DNA of 64,000 nt from NCBI GenBank assembly GCA_963971425.1, contig OZ020521.1, positions 9,131,519 through 9,195,518 of the forward strand. Reading direction: 5' to 3'. The position numbers and the translations under genes are program-made. Shown here piece by piece: positions 11,615 to 22,773 of this stretch. Position 1 is the first letter of the stretch. The number at the start of each line of letters is the position of its first letter. The stretch comes from Bryoerythrophyllum caledonicum (Eukaryota; Streptophyta; Bryopsida; Pottiales; Pottiaceae). Under the pieces are notes generated by a model. It was not told the origin of the DNA and did no database searches. It worked only from the letters and a program-made list of their open reading frames with translations.

Positions 11615-11749
11615 TGTCAGTTGTGTGGTAGTGCCAAACGGACTGCCACTATGGTCATTTGTAACTTATGTTCTACCGGGTGGCATCTAGAATGTCTAAT
11701 CCCACCTCTTTTAGAGGTACCAGTAGGTCAATGGTTGTATCCACAGTGT
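11615..11749 (+). pseudogene. PHD-finger module at the C-terminus of the retroelement
   Basis: The reading is CQLCGS, MVICNLCSTGWHLEC, PPLLEVPVGQW and LYPQC. This gives the C4HC3 ligand order of a PHD finger with the conserved Trp near the end. The seventh ligand position, usually Cys in WxCPxC, is Tyr, so zinc binding is damaged. PHD fingers read histone H3 tails, and in this element the module would play the targeting part that a chromodomain plays in chromoviruses. The role is inference; the motif is read directly. Confidence 0.75.
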
Positions 11750-11765
11750 TTAGCACATTGAGAGT

Positions 11766-12402
11766 CTACGTCGACGAGGTCTAGCCATTAAAAAAAAGTG
11801 TTAAAGGCAATTAACAATAGGGCTTCCATTGCACCAGGCCTATTCTTTGTCTATACGGTTTGTTAGTATCCTTTTGGTAGATTGACTTGATTTTTGTGGA
11901 CTTAAGAGGTTTTTATGATCAATTGTTCCTCCAGTTTACGTTAATTGTGTGGTTTGCCAGTATGAAAGGGGCTTCACTTCGGGCAAAGGCGGCGAGAAGG
12001 GGTCCTTGTAGACCAATTACTAAATGTTGTGGTCTAGGTATTTATTTCTTTTTTCCTAGACTAGGTTGTTGAGTGGTTGATAGTTTCTTTTGTAAACTAT
12101 TGTTTTTGTTGTTTACAGAGATAGTGGTGATGGTTTAGTCACGGTTGCTACAGGTTTGTTACTTATTGTGTGCTCTCACTTGTTAGCACGATATTATCTT
12201 TGCACAATGTCTTTGTGCACGACAATGGGTTAGAATTGGGACCAAATGCTGAATGGCAGTGATAGGAAGGTGGCGGTGATGGACAGGACTATCCTTTGAT
12301 TGTACGGTTTATAATCTTTGGATGGCTTCTGGTTTTGTTCTTAATCAAAGAGAAGGTGGTTTTAGAACACCCGGAATAGCGATTTTGGGTGGTCATCCCT
12401 TC
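11766..12402. other. Spacer, possibly 3' end of the retroelement
   Basis: No domain is recognisable. The base composition is still similar to the retroelement, so this may contain its 3' non-coding part or LTR. I found no matching copy upstream of 7414 by eye. Confidence 0.3.
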
Positions 12403-13115
12403 TTAACTCCTAAAGGATGAAGCACCCAAAAAGTGGCTCTTGGATAACATTTTGAGGATGATATTTGATGTACATGATTGTTTTTCATCCAATTTGTTTT
12501 GGAAGAATTTGTTGAATTTGTAAGCAATAGGTGATGATGAAACTTGCCTCATTGAGGTAATCATGTTTTATCTGCAGAAGAAAATGTTTGTGACATGGAT
12601 ATCAAAGTAGTGAATTATAGAACCTGTCACCTACAGCTCTAAACTTAAATTTGACTCATTAAAATAATATTTTTTGAATTTGAGTCCAACTAAAGAATTG
12701 AATCTTATGAAGTCTAGTTTCCATTCCAATTTGAAAATTTTGAATAGTACAAAAAATTGAGTAAGTCATTGTAATTTGAATCTTTGGCCTATAATCATAG
12801 TTGACAGATATTCTAAATTTTGTAAAACAAATATAAGTTTTGTTTGAGCCACAAGTTTTGGCACTCTGACGCACACCTTTGGTGGAATTCTCATAACTTT
12901 AAAGCATACTTTGTATTTGATATCAGTTATCTTCACTTTCTCTTTACAATAATTTCAAGTTTTCACCAACAAACCTGTGTTTTTCAGAACGTAAACAAGA
13001 CATGTTAGCCTATTAGAAAAAAATAAATTTCCATTCATGAAAATTTAGAGCACACAATAGAATTTAGGCATTGGGATTGATGCCATGGTCATAGGCTCCG
13101 TCCTTTGGGGGTTAA
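12403..13115. mobile_element. TTAA-bounded inverted-repeat element, copy 1 of a 0.71-kb family
   Basis: The left end is TTAACTCCTAAAGGATGAAG and the right end, read on the minus strand, is TTAACCCCCAAAGGACGGAG. The element is 713 bp and carries no gene. It is homologous over its whole length, in opposite orientation, to 22063-22773 (711 bp); for example both hold a diverged AACATGATTACCTCA..TGAGGCAAG segment. TTAA ends followed by CCC-type repeats are the hallmark of piggyBac-superfamily elements. No transposase is present, so the assignment is inference. Confidence 0.7.
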
Positions 13116-13799
13116 CCTTTTACCGCCTAGCTATAATTATGGAAAAACCTAGATTTCAGTTGATTTCTTTCTTTTTACAAGATTTTATGGAAATACAATG
13201 CCTAATTTTAGTATCTAATCTTACATAATTGAACTCAAACCATGATCTAAATTTTAGAGAAAATTTTCTCAACATCCAACAGTTGATGGAATAGCTTATA
13301 AACATGCAATTAAGCAATTATGCACTTACCATTTAAAAGTGCACTTAGGAACCACGACGGCCATGGCACACCAAAAATCTCACATTTGAAATTTTTTTGT
13401 CTATTTTGAAAAAAATGGAGAGTTTTTGGATCAATATTGTGTGCAATTAAAAATGTCAATTTAACAAGATGTTAAATTTCTTTTTCAACAAATTTTTAGT
13501 GGAATGTTGTTGAACTTTGATAAATGTCTATTTTATATCATTGTATAAAATTTTGTGAATAGCTTATAAGGATTGTAATGTAGAAAAGATGCAATCATCC
13601 AAACAGAATTTTGCCAATTGATATGAAGAAATTCCACATGGTATATGATACATAAGAAGAAAAGAAAAAATTGAAGGCATTTATACATGCATTTGGTGAT
13701 GTAATTAATCAATAGTAAAAACTTATAGCATTTATTATTTACATAGTGTGCCCACACTATACATGATATTTAAAGTAGTACTAAAATTCCACTTCTTGT
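13116..13799. other. AT-rich spacer
   Basis: No coding region, repeat pair or motif was recognised. Short frames are random in AT-rich DNA. Confidence 0.5.
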
Positions 13800-14910
13800 A
13801 TGTATAGCGGGAGGGGAGTAGGAAAGGAGAGGAGGGGTACGGGAGAGGAAAGGAGAGGAGGGGTATGGGAGAGGAAAGAGGCCCCGAGTTTAGGTTTGGT
13901 GGTGTTAGGTTGAGGATGGCCGCGGGTTAAGGGTTTTGCGGGTTTTGGATTTCACGGGTTAAAGGCAAAGGCATCGAGTTTAGGACTCTAGGAGTGTGCA
14001 CGCGCACACCTGTGTGGAGGTGAAGGGTAGTGTGAGGGAGGGGGTGTGAGCAGCGGCGATTAGGATTCCGCAGGGGTGGAGTAGCGGCGAGGTTTAGGAC
14101 TCCATGGATGTGTGTAGGCACACTTGTACGGGAGAGGCGAAAGGGGAGTGTGTGAGGGGAGGGAATGTGAGCGGAGAAACGGTGTGAGCTGCAGTGTAGG
14201 ATTTGAGGTGACGGGAGAGGGCTTGAGCGGCGGAGGGGAGAGGTTGTAAACAACGGGGAGAGGGGTGAGCGGTGGTGTAGGGTTTGAGGTGGGGCGAGAG
14301 GGCTTGAGCGGCGGCGGGGAGAGGGTTTGAGCGGCAGCATGAAGAGGGTTTGAGCAGCGGCAAGGAGAGGGGAGAAGGTTTGAGCGGCCGCGAGGAGGGG
14401 CTGTGAGTTGTGTGCACTATAAGAAACCCGTGTTTTTTGTGATGTCACCTAAAATCGTAAAACATATACATTTTGAAAAGTGACATCTAGAAAAACATCA
14501 GAATTAACAGGACGTTGTAAAAAACATGGAGATGTTAGTTGGGACACGTGGGCATGTTAGCTCCCAAACATGGGGATGTTAGCAAGGACACGCGTATATG
14601 TTGGCAAAGACGTTAACGTAAACATTGTCATGTTGACTGCAATTTTTGCCATGTTTTTGCATGTTTCGGTTGATCCAAATTTTAGGTGATGCTTTCATGG
14701 ACATCATCCCTGTTTTTTTGACATTTTCTGCGTTTTTTGGAACATCACAAAAAACACGGGTTTCTTATAGTGGTGGAGAGGAATGAGGGTTTGAGCGGCC
14801 TGAGGAAGAATGTGTGAGCGGGGGGTAGAGTGTGTCAGTGGCGGAGGAGAGTTAGAGCAGCGGAGAGGCAGGCAGAAAAACATGCGAACTTACGGAGAAA
14901 CACACGAGAA
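13800..14910. repeat. Purine-rich, G-rich degenerate tandem repeat region
   Basis: The plus strand is rich in GGGAGAGG, GGTGTGAG and TTTGAGCGGCGG-type words, repeated irregularly from 13800 to 14410 and again from 14773 to about 14860. The gap is filled by the CACTA-type MITE at 14415-14772. Pro/Ser/Leu-rich minus-strand open frames here result from the bias and are not genes. Runs of three or more G close together could form quadruplexes. Confidence 0.7.
14415..14772. mobile_element. CACTA-type MITE with GTG target duplication
   Basis: The left terminus CACTATAAGAAACCCGTG is repeated inverted at the right end (CACGGGTTTCTTATAGTG), and the repeats extend about 30 bp including TTTTTTGTGATGT. 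The element is 358 bp. A 3-bp direct duplication GTG flanks it (14412-14414 and 14773-14775), as expected for En/Spm (CACTA) insertions. No coding capacity. It interrupts the G-rich repeat region. Confidence 0.9.
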
Positions 14911-14917
14911 CCTCCAA

Positions 14918-14937
14918 GGGTGTGCGCGCGCACACCC
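14918..14937. repeat. Perfect 20-bp palindrome with alternating purine/pyrimidine core
   Basis: GGGTGTGCGCGCGCACACCC is exactly self-complementary and its central 16 bases alternate purine and pyrimidine. A related imperfect copy (GTGTGCACGCGCACACCTGT) lies at about 13995-14014. It could extrude as a cruciform or adopt Z-form. Confidence 0.85.
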
Positions 14938-15049
14938 CTCAATTTCACGCACGCACATATCTGCCCCAGATTTAAATTAATAAAAAAAAATTAATATAAA
15001 ATTAGGGCTCATAGGAGAAAGGCTTTCCGAGCTTTCCAAGGCGAAGCCA

Positions 15050-15175
15050 AGAAGATCTAGGAAATTTCAACCTAGTTCCCTTGGTCACCCATCCGAGTCC
15101 TATTCCTTCACCATCTCGCTTAACTTCAAGGTTGCTCAACTACCTCCAACCGGCTTCTACTAGCCTTAGTGGTGT
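15050..15175 (-). other. 5S-rRNA-derived sequence (Cassandra-like TRIM or SINE3-like)
   Basis: On the minus strand the segment reads CTTGAAGTTAAGCGAGATGG, then GGACTCGGATGGGTGACCAA, then GGGAACTAGG. This matches the internal control region of 5S rRNA genes (AAGTTAAGCG box A, GGATGGGTGACC box C, GGGAA). Spacing is close to that in 5S rRNA; upstream and downstream parts are diverged. A true 5S gene is unlikely because the 5' and 3' arms do not pair well and no terminator T-run follows directly. Plant Cassandra elements carry 5S sequence in their LTRs and SINE3 elements carry it at their 5' end. Which applies cannot be told from one copy. Confidence 0.7.
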
Positions 15176-15812
15176 TTAAGGCTTGGAAGTTAATATCTTT
15201 ATATTTAATGCTTTGTTTCACAAATGGTTTGTTGCACTCACATCAAGGTATGGTATTTCATTATATGATAGTACAAACACGTAAGAAAACAATAAATCAT
15301 CAAAGTATTGGAAGTGATACACAACTAATATTGTCTTATGTTTCAAGATGTAGCGAAGTAGAGGATGTTGTCACATTTCGAGGGGCCTTTTCATCAATGA
15401 TGTCATTTAAAGATGGATTCTATTATAATGGTGATGGCGTAACGCACACACAACACAGTGAACTTGGCGGTTACATATATGTCCAGTGTGCATCTGTTAG
15501 TCTTGGAGATCGCCCAATATAGAAAGACAAGTTGGCTCATATGGTCAATTATGTCATGAAACACTTATTAGGAGTTATTTGGCTAGAGGGTGATGAGTGA
15601 CTTAAAGCAATTAAAGTGCATAATTGCTTAATTGTGTGTTAATAGTGTTTAAAATTACTATATATTGGTAGTGAAAACTGTGGATTCTAGCGGGTGTACT
15701 ACTTTAACCATCAGTAGATTCTTGCAAGAATTTTTGTACTTTGAATAAAATTAGTTCACATGTACACTAGGTTGATAGCTTTGCATTATATATCATATGT
15801 AAAGAAAATATT
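15176..15812. other. Spacer with one unrecognised open frame
   Basis: A 117-residue plus-strand frame (15169-15522) is open, but it starts inside the 5S-like sequence and matches no family I know. It may be part of a retroelement or chance. The remaining bases are AT-rich. Confidence 0.25.
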
Positions 15813-16312
15813 TATACACGATTATTGATGATTTTTTTGCTTTTGTCTCCTTGGTTGTATACAAAAATGTTCCAAACTTATAAGGATCAATACCAAAGTT
15901 TTGTATGTGAGGAGTGAGATCAACAATCAAAAAACAATGAAGAGTTTCTTAAAGACAAAGTTCAAACAAAATTTAAGACCAAAACCAATGTGCATGTGTG
16001 TGAAATACAACATAGTATGTGGCATGGCATTCACTGTATGCGACATGATATTCACATACGTGATATATTGTATGTCAACATAGTATGCGACATGATATTC
16101 ACTGTATTTTAGTGTATTTGATGTATTTTGTGTTGTATTCCTAGCTTTTCTATGAGTTCCATAACTCCAAATCATGATCTAATTGTTGGAGAGTGTTCAT
16201 GTAATGAGTGCGCAAATCTGAACCTCGTATCTCCAAGCCTAGTTCCTCATGGATTTCATGCACATTGAGTATTACCACCTCCCGAGTTCCATTTTGGACT
16301 CCCTAGGCAGTA
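15813..16312. repeat. Dispersed repeat, copy 1 (direct partner at 41452-41880)
   Basis: Shared blocks with the 41.45-kb copy include GTATACAAAA.TGTT, the segment around ACAATGAAGAGTTTCTTAAA, TTAGTGTATTTGATGTATTT, and CCTCATGGATTTCATG. Order and orientation are the same, and overall similarity is moderate. The partner copy begins exactly at the right end of a pogo-like insertion; this one is uninterrupted there. Confidence 0.75.
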
Positions 16313-17720
16313 GAAGGTTATGAAACATACTATAGTAGTGGTTAGAAAAGGTATGGTTGTAATCTAGTGGAATTGGATGATCTTTCAGCTTAGTAGTTTA
16401 CAGGAAGGGCTCTAAGGGGGCAGGTGGTGGTAGAAAATTCTACTTTTGAGCAGCCCTTTTTTATTGTCGATCTAGAGCCAAATTACAAGTTTCTTTTCCC
16501 AAAAAAAGAATATTCTAAAAAAAAGTGGAAATTTTATGATTTCATGTCGTCAAAACTTCATTGATGGTCGTTGCTATATTGCCATATTACCACTAATGAA
16601 CAGCTGGACTCCATCCTATCACTAGAAATGATGTAGAATTCTATGAATGTGAAGATGAATTCTCAAAATTGGGTGTTCATGGAGAAAATTTGATTTTGTA
16701 TGGTTTTATTAGGAGAAAGGCAGAAGTGCTACAACTCCCTCGCCTTTGTAGCCAGTGTGGCTATTCCAGTAAACTAAAAAATAAGGGTTGCTTTTGAGTG
16801 ACTAAGGTTGGATAACCTATCACCACCACCAACCCCAGAATCAACAGTCTTTGTGGGCCAAAACCACCAGCCGCCCACCCCATTTCCAAAATTTTAGGAA
16901 AGTCAATTATGATTGGGTGTCAGTTTATAATTGGTTCAAAGCTCAATTTTTAGTCTCTTGCACAAGTGGTCATTAGCACAACTTGCTATGGAAGTAGAGA
17001 GTTTTGTATGTCGAGAATGGATCACAGCTTACTATCCACTTTAAAAATTTGTAGCAATTTCAATATGAAGAAATAAATGGTCACGACAATTGCAATATTC
17101 ATGAAATCCTATTTTGAATTCCCAATAAAATTCTTCCCATGTATACAAACGGTATAGATAGATCAACAAGCTTAAGGTGGAGATTATAGGTCATCGAACC
17201 TTACATCATGGGTGTACGTAAGAGGTGGTATCATTCACGTCAGTTTCAGAATCATAAACCAGCCGCAAAGTGTAATTGCAGGTGGGGACAGAGATTTGCT
17301 GCTCCAGCTACATTCAAATTACAAATCCAGACTTGTGGTACACTCCGACCTCCAAAGATTTCGGTGTCAGAATTCATGTCCATGCCGCACTGTCAAAAAA
17401 TTGAGTACATATTTCCGACAAAATTGCTGGCAAATAAGAGATTGCATTTGCAATAAATGATAAGAGCAGTAATAGAATCCGAATCGTGATACACAGAGCG
17501 TTAAAAAAATCATCTTCATATACAAAATTGGCTTCCAAAATATACAAAACTGAAGCTGTTCTTGATGAACTGCAAACACTACGTGTCAAGGAGAGTTCTC
17601 TTGAACCACATAATCCTGAACAATTTGAGGTGAGGGTTTCGTGACAAGAATCTGCACACCATCACGCAACCAGCCGGGAATTGAAGGCGGTTGAAACTCA
17701 GGTTGAAGCTGCTTTACTAA
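16313..17720. other. AT-rich spacer and probable 3' flank of the transporter gene
   Basis: No coding region is supported. The last several hundred bases lie directly beyond the stop codon of the minus-strand nucleobase transporter and may include its 3' UTR. No repeat partner was found by eye. Confidence 0.4.
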
Positions 17721-20700
17721 TTATGAGGGCGGGAAGAACTTGTGGAGGCCCATGGGCAGCCTGTAAAACTCCAGGTTCCTGGCGTCTCGGTCGAACACTC
17801 GGAACTTCCGGGTCCAAAGCATGCCACGGTCCTTCTTCGACACATGCCGGGTAATGGTATTGTCCAGAAACGCGGACACGAGCAGCGCCACGATCACAGG
17901 CGACGAGAAGAATCCGTTCACTATATCATTGAACTGGAAAAGATCAGGACCACCATAACCACAGATCAGCATGTGACTAGATCATGCAAGCCTACGTCGA
18001 GACGAGAGATCATGAGTGAGGACTTGGTACTTACCCATCGAGCTCCTGTATGCACAGGGCCGTGGCCGGCGCGGATGGTGAACTCCATGAAATATTCCGG
18101 GACTGATAAGCCCAGGAAGATGGCGATGCCCACGATGAAGATGTTGCGCGTCATGTTCATGTTGGCGAACTGCAGCTGCGAAATTCCTGTGCCAACTGCA
18201 AATTGTTCTAACTAATTAGCTACGTTGACAAAACAGACATTGACAAGGAAAATACACTGCTCATCGGCGGTTTAGGAAGCTCATTCTCAACAAGGATATA
18301 TGTATAGCATAAAATTTCTGCCGAAGCTGGTATCCAGCAATATACGACGTCGACAGAGTTGACATCGACATGCATTCTCACTGATGATTGGCAGTTCATT
18401 CCTCACTCTGCAGTTGGGCATTTTATCCGAACATCAAGTAGATTTTGAAACTAGAAATGTCATTGTGCACGATGGGAAAGTGAAAAAATACTGAAACTCA
18501 CCAACCATTCCGAAAGTGATGCAGAAAATGGCAGCCACGATGGTTTGGGGGATTGATGCAACGATGGCTCCGAACTTACCTGCAAGCCACACACAAACAC
18601 TTCTGCTCAAAACTTGGTTGAGCTCTCCCACAACAACTCATCAGAAAAGTAACAACCAGAAGTGCAGATACATGAACAAGGTTTCCACTTACCGAAGAGG
18701 CCGAAGAAGATCATGAAAGCTGCTGATATCTGAATAACGCGGCGACTCCCCACACGCGTCAGCCCTATCAACCCCGCATTCTCACTGCCAAACAAATGCA
18801 GTCATCAAAATATTACGCACTGACGTCTCACAATGAGTGCAGCATCTGTCACTTAGATAACGAGTATATAAGTAAAGCTCAAAGGGTAATGTCCAGAGTT
18901 GTCACTATTCATAGGCAGTTCAGGAAGCCCTCTCTAAACATGATGCCGTGGTATACTTCGAGCTCCTTCGGAGCCTCAATCACTTAGTTCGGAATGGTTG
19001 GAACTGGCAAAGAATGGAGCAGGGTTTAGGAGCCTCACGGAGCGACAGTGGCACCTGTGAAGGTACCAAACACGCCATTCAGCAACAGGCCAATCCCCTG
19101 CCACCCTATCCCTCTGCTGATCACGTGAGGAGGCGGCGGAGTGGCGCCCGCCAGGCGAGAGATGGCGTAAAACCCTCCAGTCGACTGCTCACAGCCACAG
19201 AACCAAATGAGAATTCACTCCCTGCACTCTCAAGTTTCGTTTCAAACAAATTCTTACAAAGATTCACTCACCTCCACAAGTGCTGCAAATGCTGCTGTCA
19301 TGATCGCAAACGCATTCCCGGCGTCGAATGTGGGCGCGCCCCATTGAAGGGGATAAGGCACACGAACCCTGCAAGTGAAGGAAAACTCAAGTGTTAGTAT
19401 TGGCGGTTCTCAGTACCAATGGCGTTTTGTGTAGAAGATCATCTGTGAAGGTTCCAATCAGGTATTGTTGGATTTTTCACAAGAAATGCAAAGAAGAACT
19501 GGGGTGACCCTTACCATGGTGCAGCACTCACAAAGCCTGCTCTGTCAGTTCGGCAATGGATCTGCCCAAGTTCAGTGGCATGGTCATACGCGCCTGCTAC
19601 CGTCAAAATAGCCGCGTAGGCCCACACTATGGCCACGCCGATGATGATGGGGAAGAGCTCGAAGAAGTAAAGGTCTCGGACGTGAAAATGCTTTAGATAC
19701 TGCACCAAAATGAGAACAATCAGATAAATATGGGGATAAAGACGGGGAACTCATACGTGAAATTCATCTCGAGAGTGCTTGGTTACCTGAGAGAGCAGCA
19801 GGATCACAAGCAGAGCTGGGATACCAATCTCGACACACTTCGCCACCTGAGAATGAAGCCAAATTAGCATAGACACTCATTACTGTAGTCCAATCTCAAG
19901 AGAGAGATTCTCAGCCTCGAAAGTGTTGCACATGCACCTTCAATCTAAACTGCGAAAGCGACAAGAAACTTTGACCATCCCATCCATCGTAGCCTCTAAC
20001 GAGGAATGGGATAGCACAGAAGTCGAGAGGAATAGAAGTCTAAAAATATGAGAGAAATGGGTTTGAAGGCGACTGACTCCTGGAAATCCTCGCTCGAAGA
20101 GTCCTAGTCCAACGAGGGCGGTAACCGGCGCAATCACAATTGGAGAGATGAATCTGCAGCACGTTTCAGCAAATGCTTAGAATCAGACTACAACATGGCT
20201 ACTCCTGGAAATGTGGATGTACAAGAACGTATAGTTTACACGAGCTTTACCGGACAGCGATGCCCCAGAGGCCGCTGAAGCCGAGGATGATATTCAGCGC
20301 CGACCCAGCGATGAAGGCGCCCTGAACTTCCCGCATGGAGCGGATAAACCTCTGGAGGACCAGGTCACATTTAGTCAGGTTCAGTGAGAACCTGGTTGTT
20401 GCACACAAAGTCAGGGCGAGACGAATTTACCTCATGTGGGTCATCGATGGAGGCGAGGCCCGGGGACAGGATGATAGACAAGGTGGGCGCCAGGAAGTAG
20501 AAGGAGCTGCCCATCACGGCGGGCAGCCGTGAACCCAGCGTCGTCTGGATGAAGGTATTGATCCCGGACACGAAGATCACAGTCTGCACCACGCGCACCA
20601 GGTCGTGCGTCTCAAACTGCAGCAGATCAAGATCATGAATATTAGTACATGGCTCATGGTTCAGAAAGCTCGTACATCAAGATTTTGATGAAGGATGAGC

Positions 20701-21117
20701 TCTCACCGGCGCCACTCCTGCGTCTGTCTGGAAGATGAGCAGCGGTATCAGCACCGCTGTGCCTACCATCGTCAGGTAGTGCTGGAAAGCAAGCGCGATC
20801 GCCTTAGCTGCAGCAAAAACATCGCAACCTTCCCATCAGTAAGCCATCGTCAGAGGATTGCTTGCACTCACACTCGAACTTGCCATCTCTCCCAAAAGCT
20901 GCTGCAACTTACCACCGATCATCCCAAATCGAAAACAGCAAACTCGACGTGAAATTGAGTTGTGTCAAGAGCTAGGCATCAATGAGCACAACCAACGTAG
21001 CTACTTACGCCAGCTGGGGTTGTCGTTGATGCAATACGCCAAACCAGGCAGCTGCTCCAGCGCATAGTGGTTCAGATCCTCGCCACCCTTGCTCACCGTC
21101 CCCCCTCCTCCCGCCAT
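17721..21117 (-). CDS. NAT: Nucleobase-ascorbate transporter (NAT/NCS2 family), 13 exons
   Basis: Exons, 5' to 3' on the minus strand: 21117-21009, 20807-20707, 20616-20431, 20351-20251, 20153-20078, 19846-19787, 19699-19515, 19368-19272, 19184-19039, 18784-18693, 18579-18502, 18195-18035, 17933-17721. All junctions fit GT-AG and the sum is 1605 nt, giving 534 residues plus TAA, the usual length for plant NATs. The start MAGGGGTVSKGG leads to LEQLPGLAYCINDNPSW, as in the family. The family signature (Q/E/P)NxGxxxxT(R/K/G) is present as ENAGLIGLTR, followed by VGSRRVIQISAAFMI. The C-terminus ends EFYRLPMGLHKFFPPS. The body is a series of hydrophobic segments, consistent with a plasma-membrane proton-coupled purine/pyrimidine (xanthine, uric acid) carrier. 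Substrate cannot be fixed from sequence. Exons are GC-rich against AT-rich surroundings and no defect is visible. One of two clearly intact host genes here. Confidence 0.95.
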
Positions 21118-22062
21118 GATCAATAAATAAACCTCGCCTCAAACCCTCAACCACCCCCTCACAAACCTCTCCACTCCACAAACCCACTGGAATCTCCAAA
21201 ACTTCAACTCGGTAACCACAGATCACCCCTTCGCGTTCAAAATTCGCCCCTCACAAACCACCACTCTCACCAAAACTTCAACTTGATCCTGTCCCCTACC
21301 AAATGCGCTCACGCCTCGATCCGAACACACGAGCAGGTGAAGTGATAGTGCCCTTGATATGTCCTGATATCAACTGTTAAACCTTGACGCTCCACAGCTG
21401 CTGCATCTAACTCAACAGTCTACAGCTGCCACATGCATGCAGCTGGTGGTAAACATGCAGCTCATGGATACATGCCCCACCATCCCCGAATGCGGCACTA
21501 GATCGAGGAAACTCAGATGCTAGAAGTGGCAAGCCGGAAGGTGTAATATTCTGTGTGGAGGAAGGCCGGGAATGGAATGGCTACATGTAGGCAGGCTGGG
21601 AACAAACGGTATTGTGACCGTGACGATATAACTTCAAGCAGCTAGCTAGCTTAGCTGTGGCGGCTGCGCTTCTTCATTGATCGTATGCGAGCGGTGACGG
21701 CCTCGCAGCGCGGGTGTAATGACGACGCTTACTGGCTAGTTGGCCATCAAATCTGCCTGCTAATCTCGTCTCATGTGGAACTTAATTCCAATCTGACTCC
21801 AGTTGCCATTCCCTTTGGATCCCACACTGGCTTCCTGGACTGATCGCGACACTGCGTCTTCCTCCCTAATACTGCCACCTGCACTAATTCATTTCGAAAA
21901 GTTATGACTTTTCAACCATGGTGAACATGTTTACCAAGGGTGTTTTTGGTTTTTGTTTTAGTTTTAGTTTTTTTTTTTTTTTTTTTTTTTTTGTTTTTGT
22001 TTTTGTTATCACTATTGTGGCGCACACAAGTTGCTGAGGTATACCAGCCTATGACCGCCAGA
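21118..22062. other. 5' flank of the transporter gene and spacer
   Basis: The first few hundred bases are C/A-rich and lie upstream of the minus-strand start codon, so they likely hold its 5' UTR and promoter; no TATA box stands out. A run of 25 T lies at 21968-21992. No gene is supported. Confidence 0.4.
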
Positions 22063-22773
22063 TTAGCCCCTGAAGGACGGAGCCTATATTTGTGGAATCA
22101 ACCCCAATTGTGTGCTCTGATTTTTCATGAAATATAAGTGGAGATTTTTTTATTTCATCTTTTAGAGATGAGATCATATGTTTTGTTCATGTCACAGAAA
22201 TCATAAAAAAAAATTGATGAAGTTTGAATTCATTGTGATTTTTTTGAAGAAAAAGAGAAGAAAATTCATATCAATGTACGCTAAAAAAAAAGACTTGGAA
22301 ATTTCACCATAGATGTACATTGTAGCGACAAACCCTCAAGTGGTGTGAATGAAACTTTTGTGTTCAGCTAAAATTAGGAAATCGATTACAGGCCCAAAGT
22401 TTGAATTGCAATAACTTATCCAATTTTAAATATTTTTTTTAATTTTGAACTGAAATGGAAACTAGACTTCGTAAACCTCATTAGCGGGACTTAAAATCAA
22501 AATGTGTTATCTCAATTACTTGGATTTAGATTTAGAGCAAGAGCGAGAAGTTTCTAAAATAGACTACATTGAGATCCATGTCACAAAGTTTTTCTTCTTT
22601 AGATATAACATGATTACCTCATTGAGGCAAGTTTCATTAGCATATGATACTTACACATTCAATGAACTCTCCACAAAAAGAATTGAATGAAAAACAATTG
22701 TTCACAACGATAATCATTCCCAAAATGTCATCCGAGTAGCCACTTTTTGGTTGCTCCAGCGTTTAAGAGCTAA
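22063..22773. mobile_element. TTAA-type inverted-repeat element, copy 2 of the 0.71-kb family
   Basis: The left end is TTAGCCCCTGAAGGACGGAG and the right end, on the minus strand, TTAGCTCTTAAACGCTGGAG. The flanking tetranucleotides (TTAG, CTAA) look like a TTAA target altered by one transition on each side. Internal sequence matches 12403-13115 in the opposite orientation throughout. No open frame of note. Confidence 0.65.

Larger units (their letters stand above)
7414..11765 (+). mobile_element. Decayed Ty3/gypsy-type retroelement with C5-methyltransferase and PHD finger
   Basis: Reading the three plus frames together gives, in order, a C5-cytosine methyltransferase, a gypsy-type reverse transcriptase, RNase H, integrase and a PHD finger. 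Many stops and frame changes interrupt all of them. The order and same-strand collinearity over 4.3 kb indicate one polyprotein. Retrotransposons that captured C5 methyltransferases are described in charophyte algae and dinoflagellates, and I recognise the MTase-RT-IN-PHD layout from similar plant/algal sequences, from memory only. No LTRs, primer site or target duplication could be identified, and no gag was seen, so the limits are those of the recognisable coding part. Confidence 0.75.

Noticed and set aside
13927..14448. Long minus-strand open frames rich in Pro, Ser and Leu
   Set aside because: They follow the purine-rich composition of a degenerate tandem repeat and show no domain; overlapping frames are open for the same reason.
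15050..15175. A functional 5S rRNA gene
   Set aside because: Only the internal promoter region matches; arms and termination signal do not.
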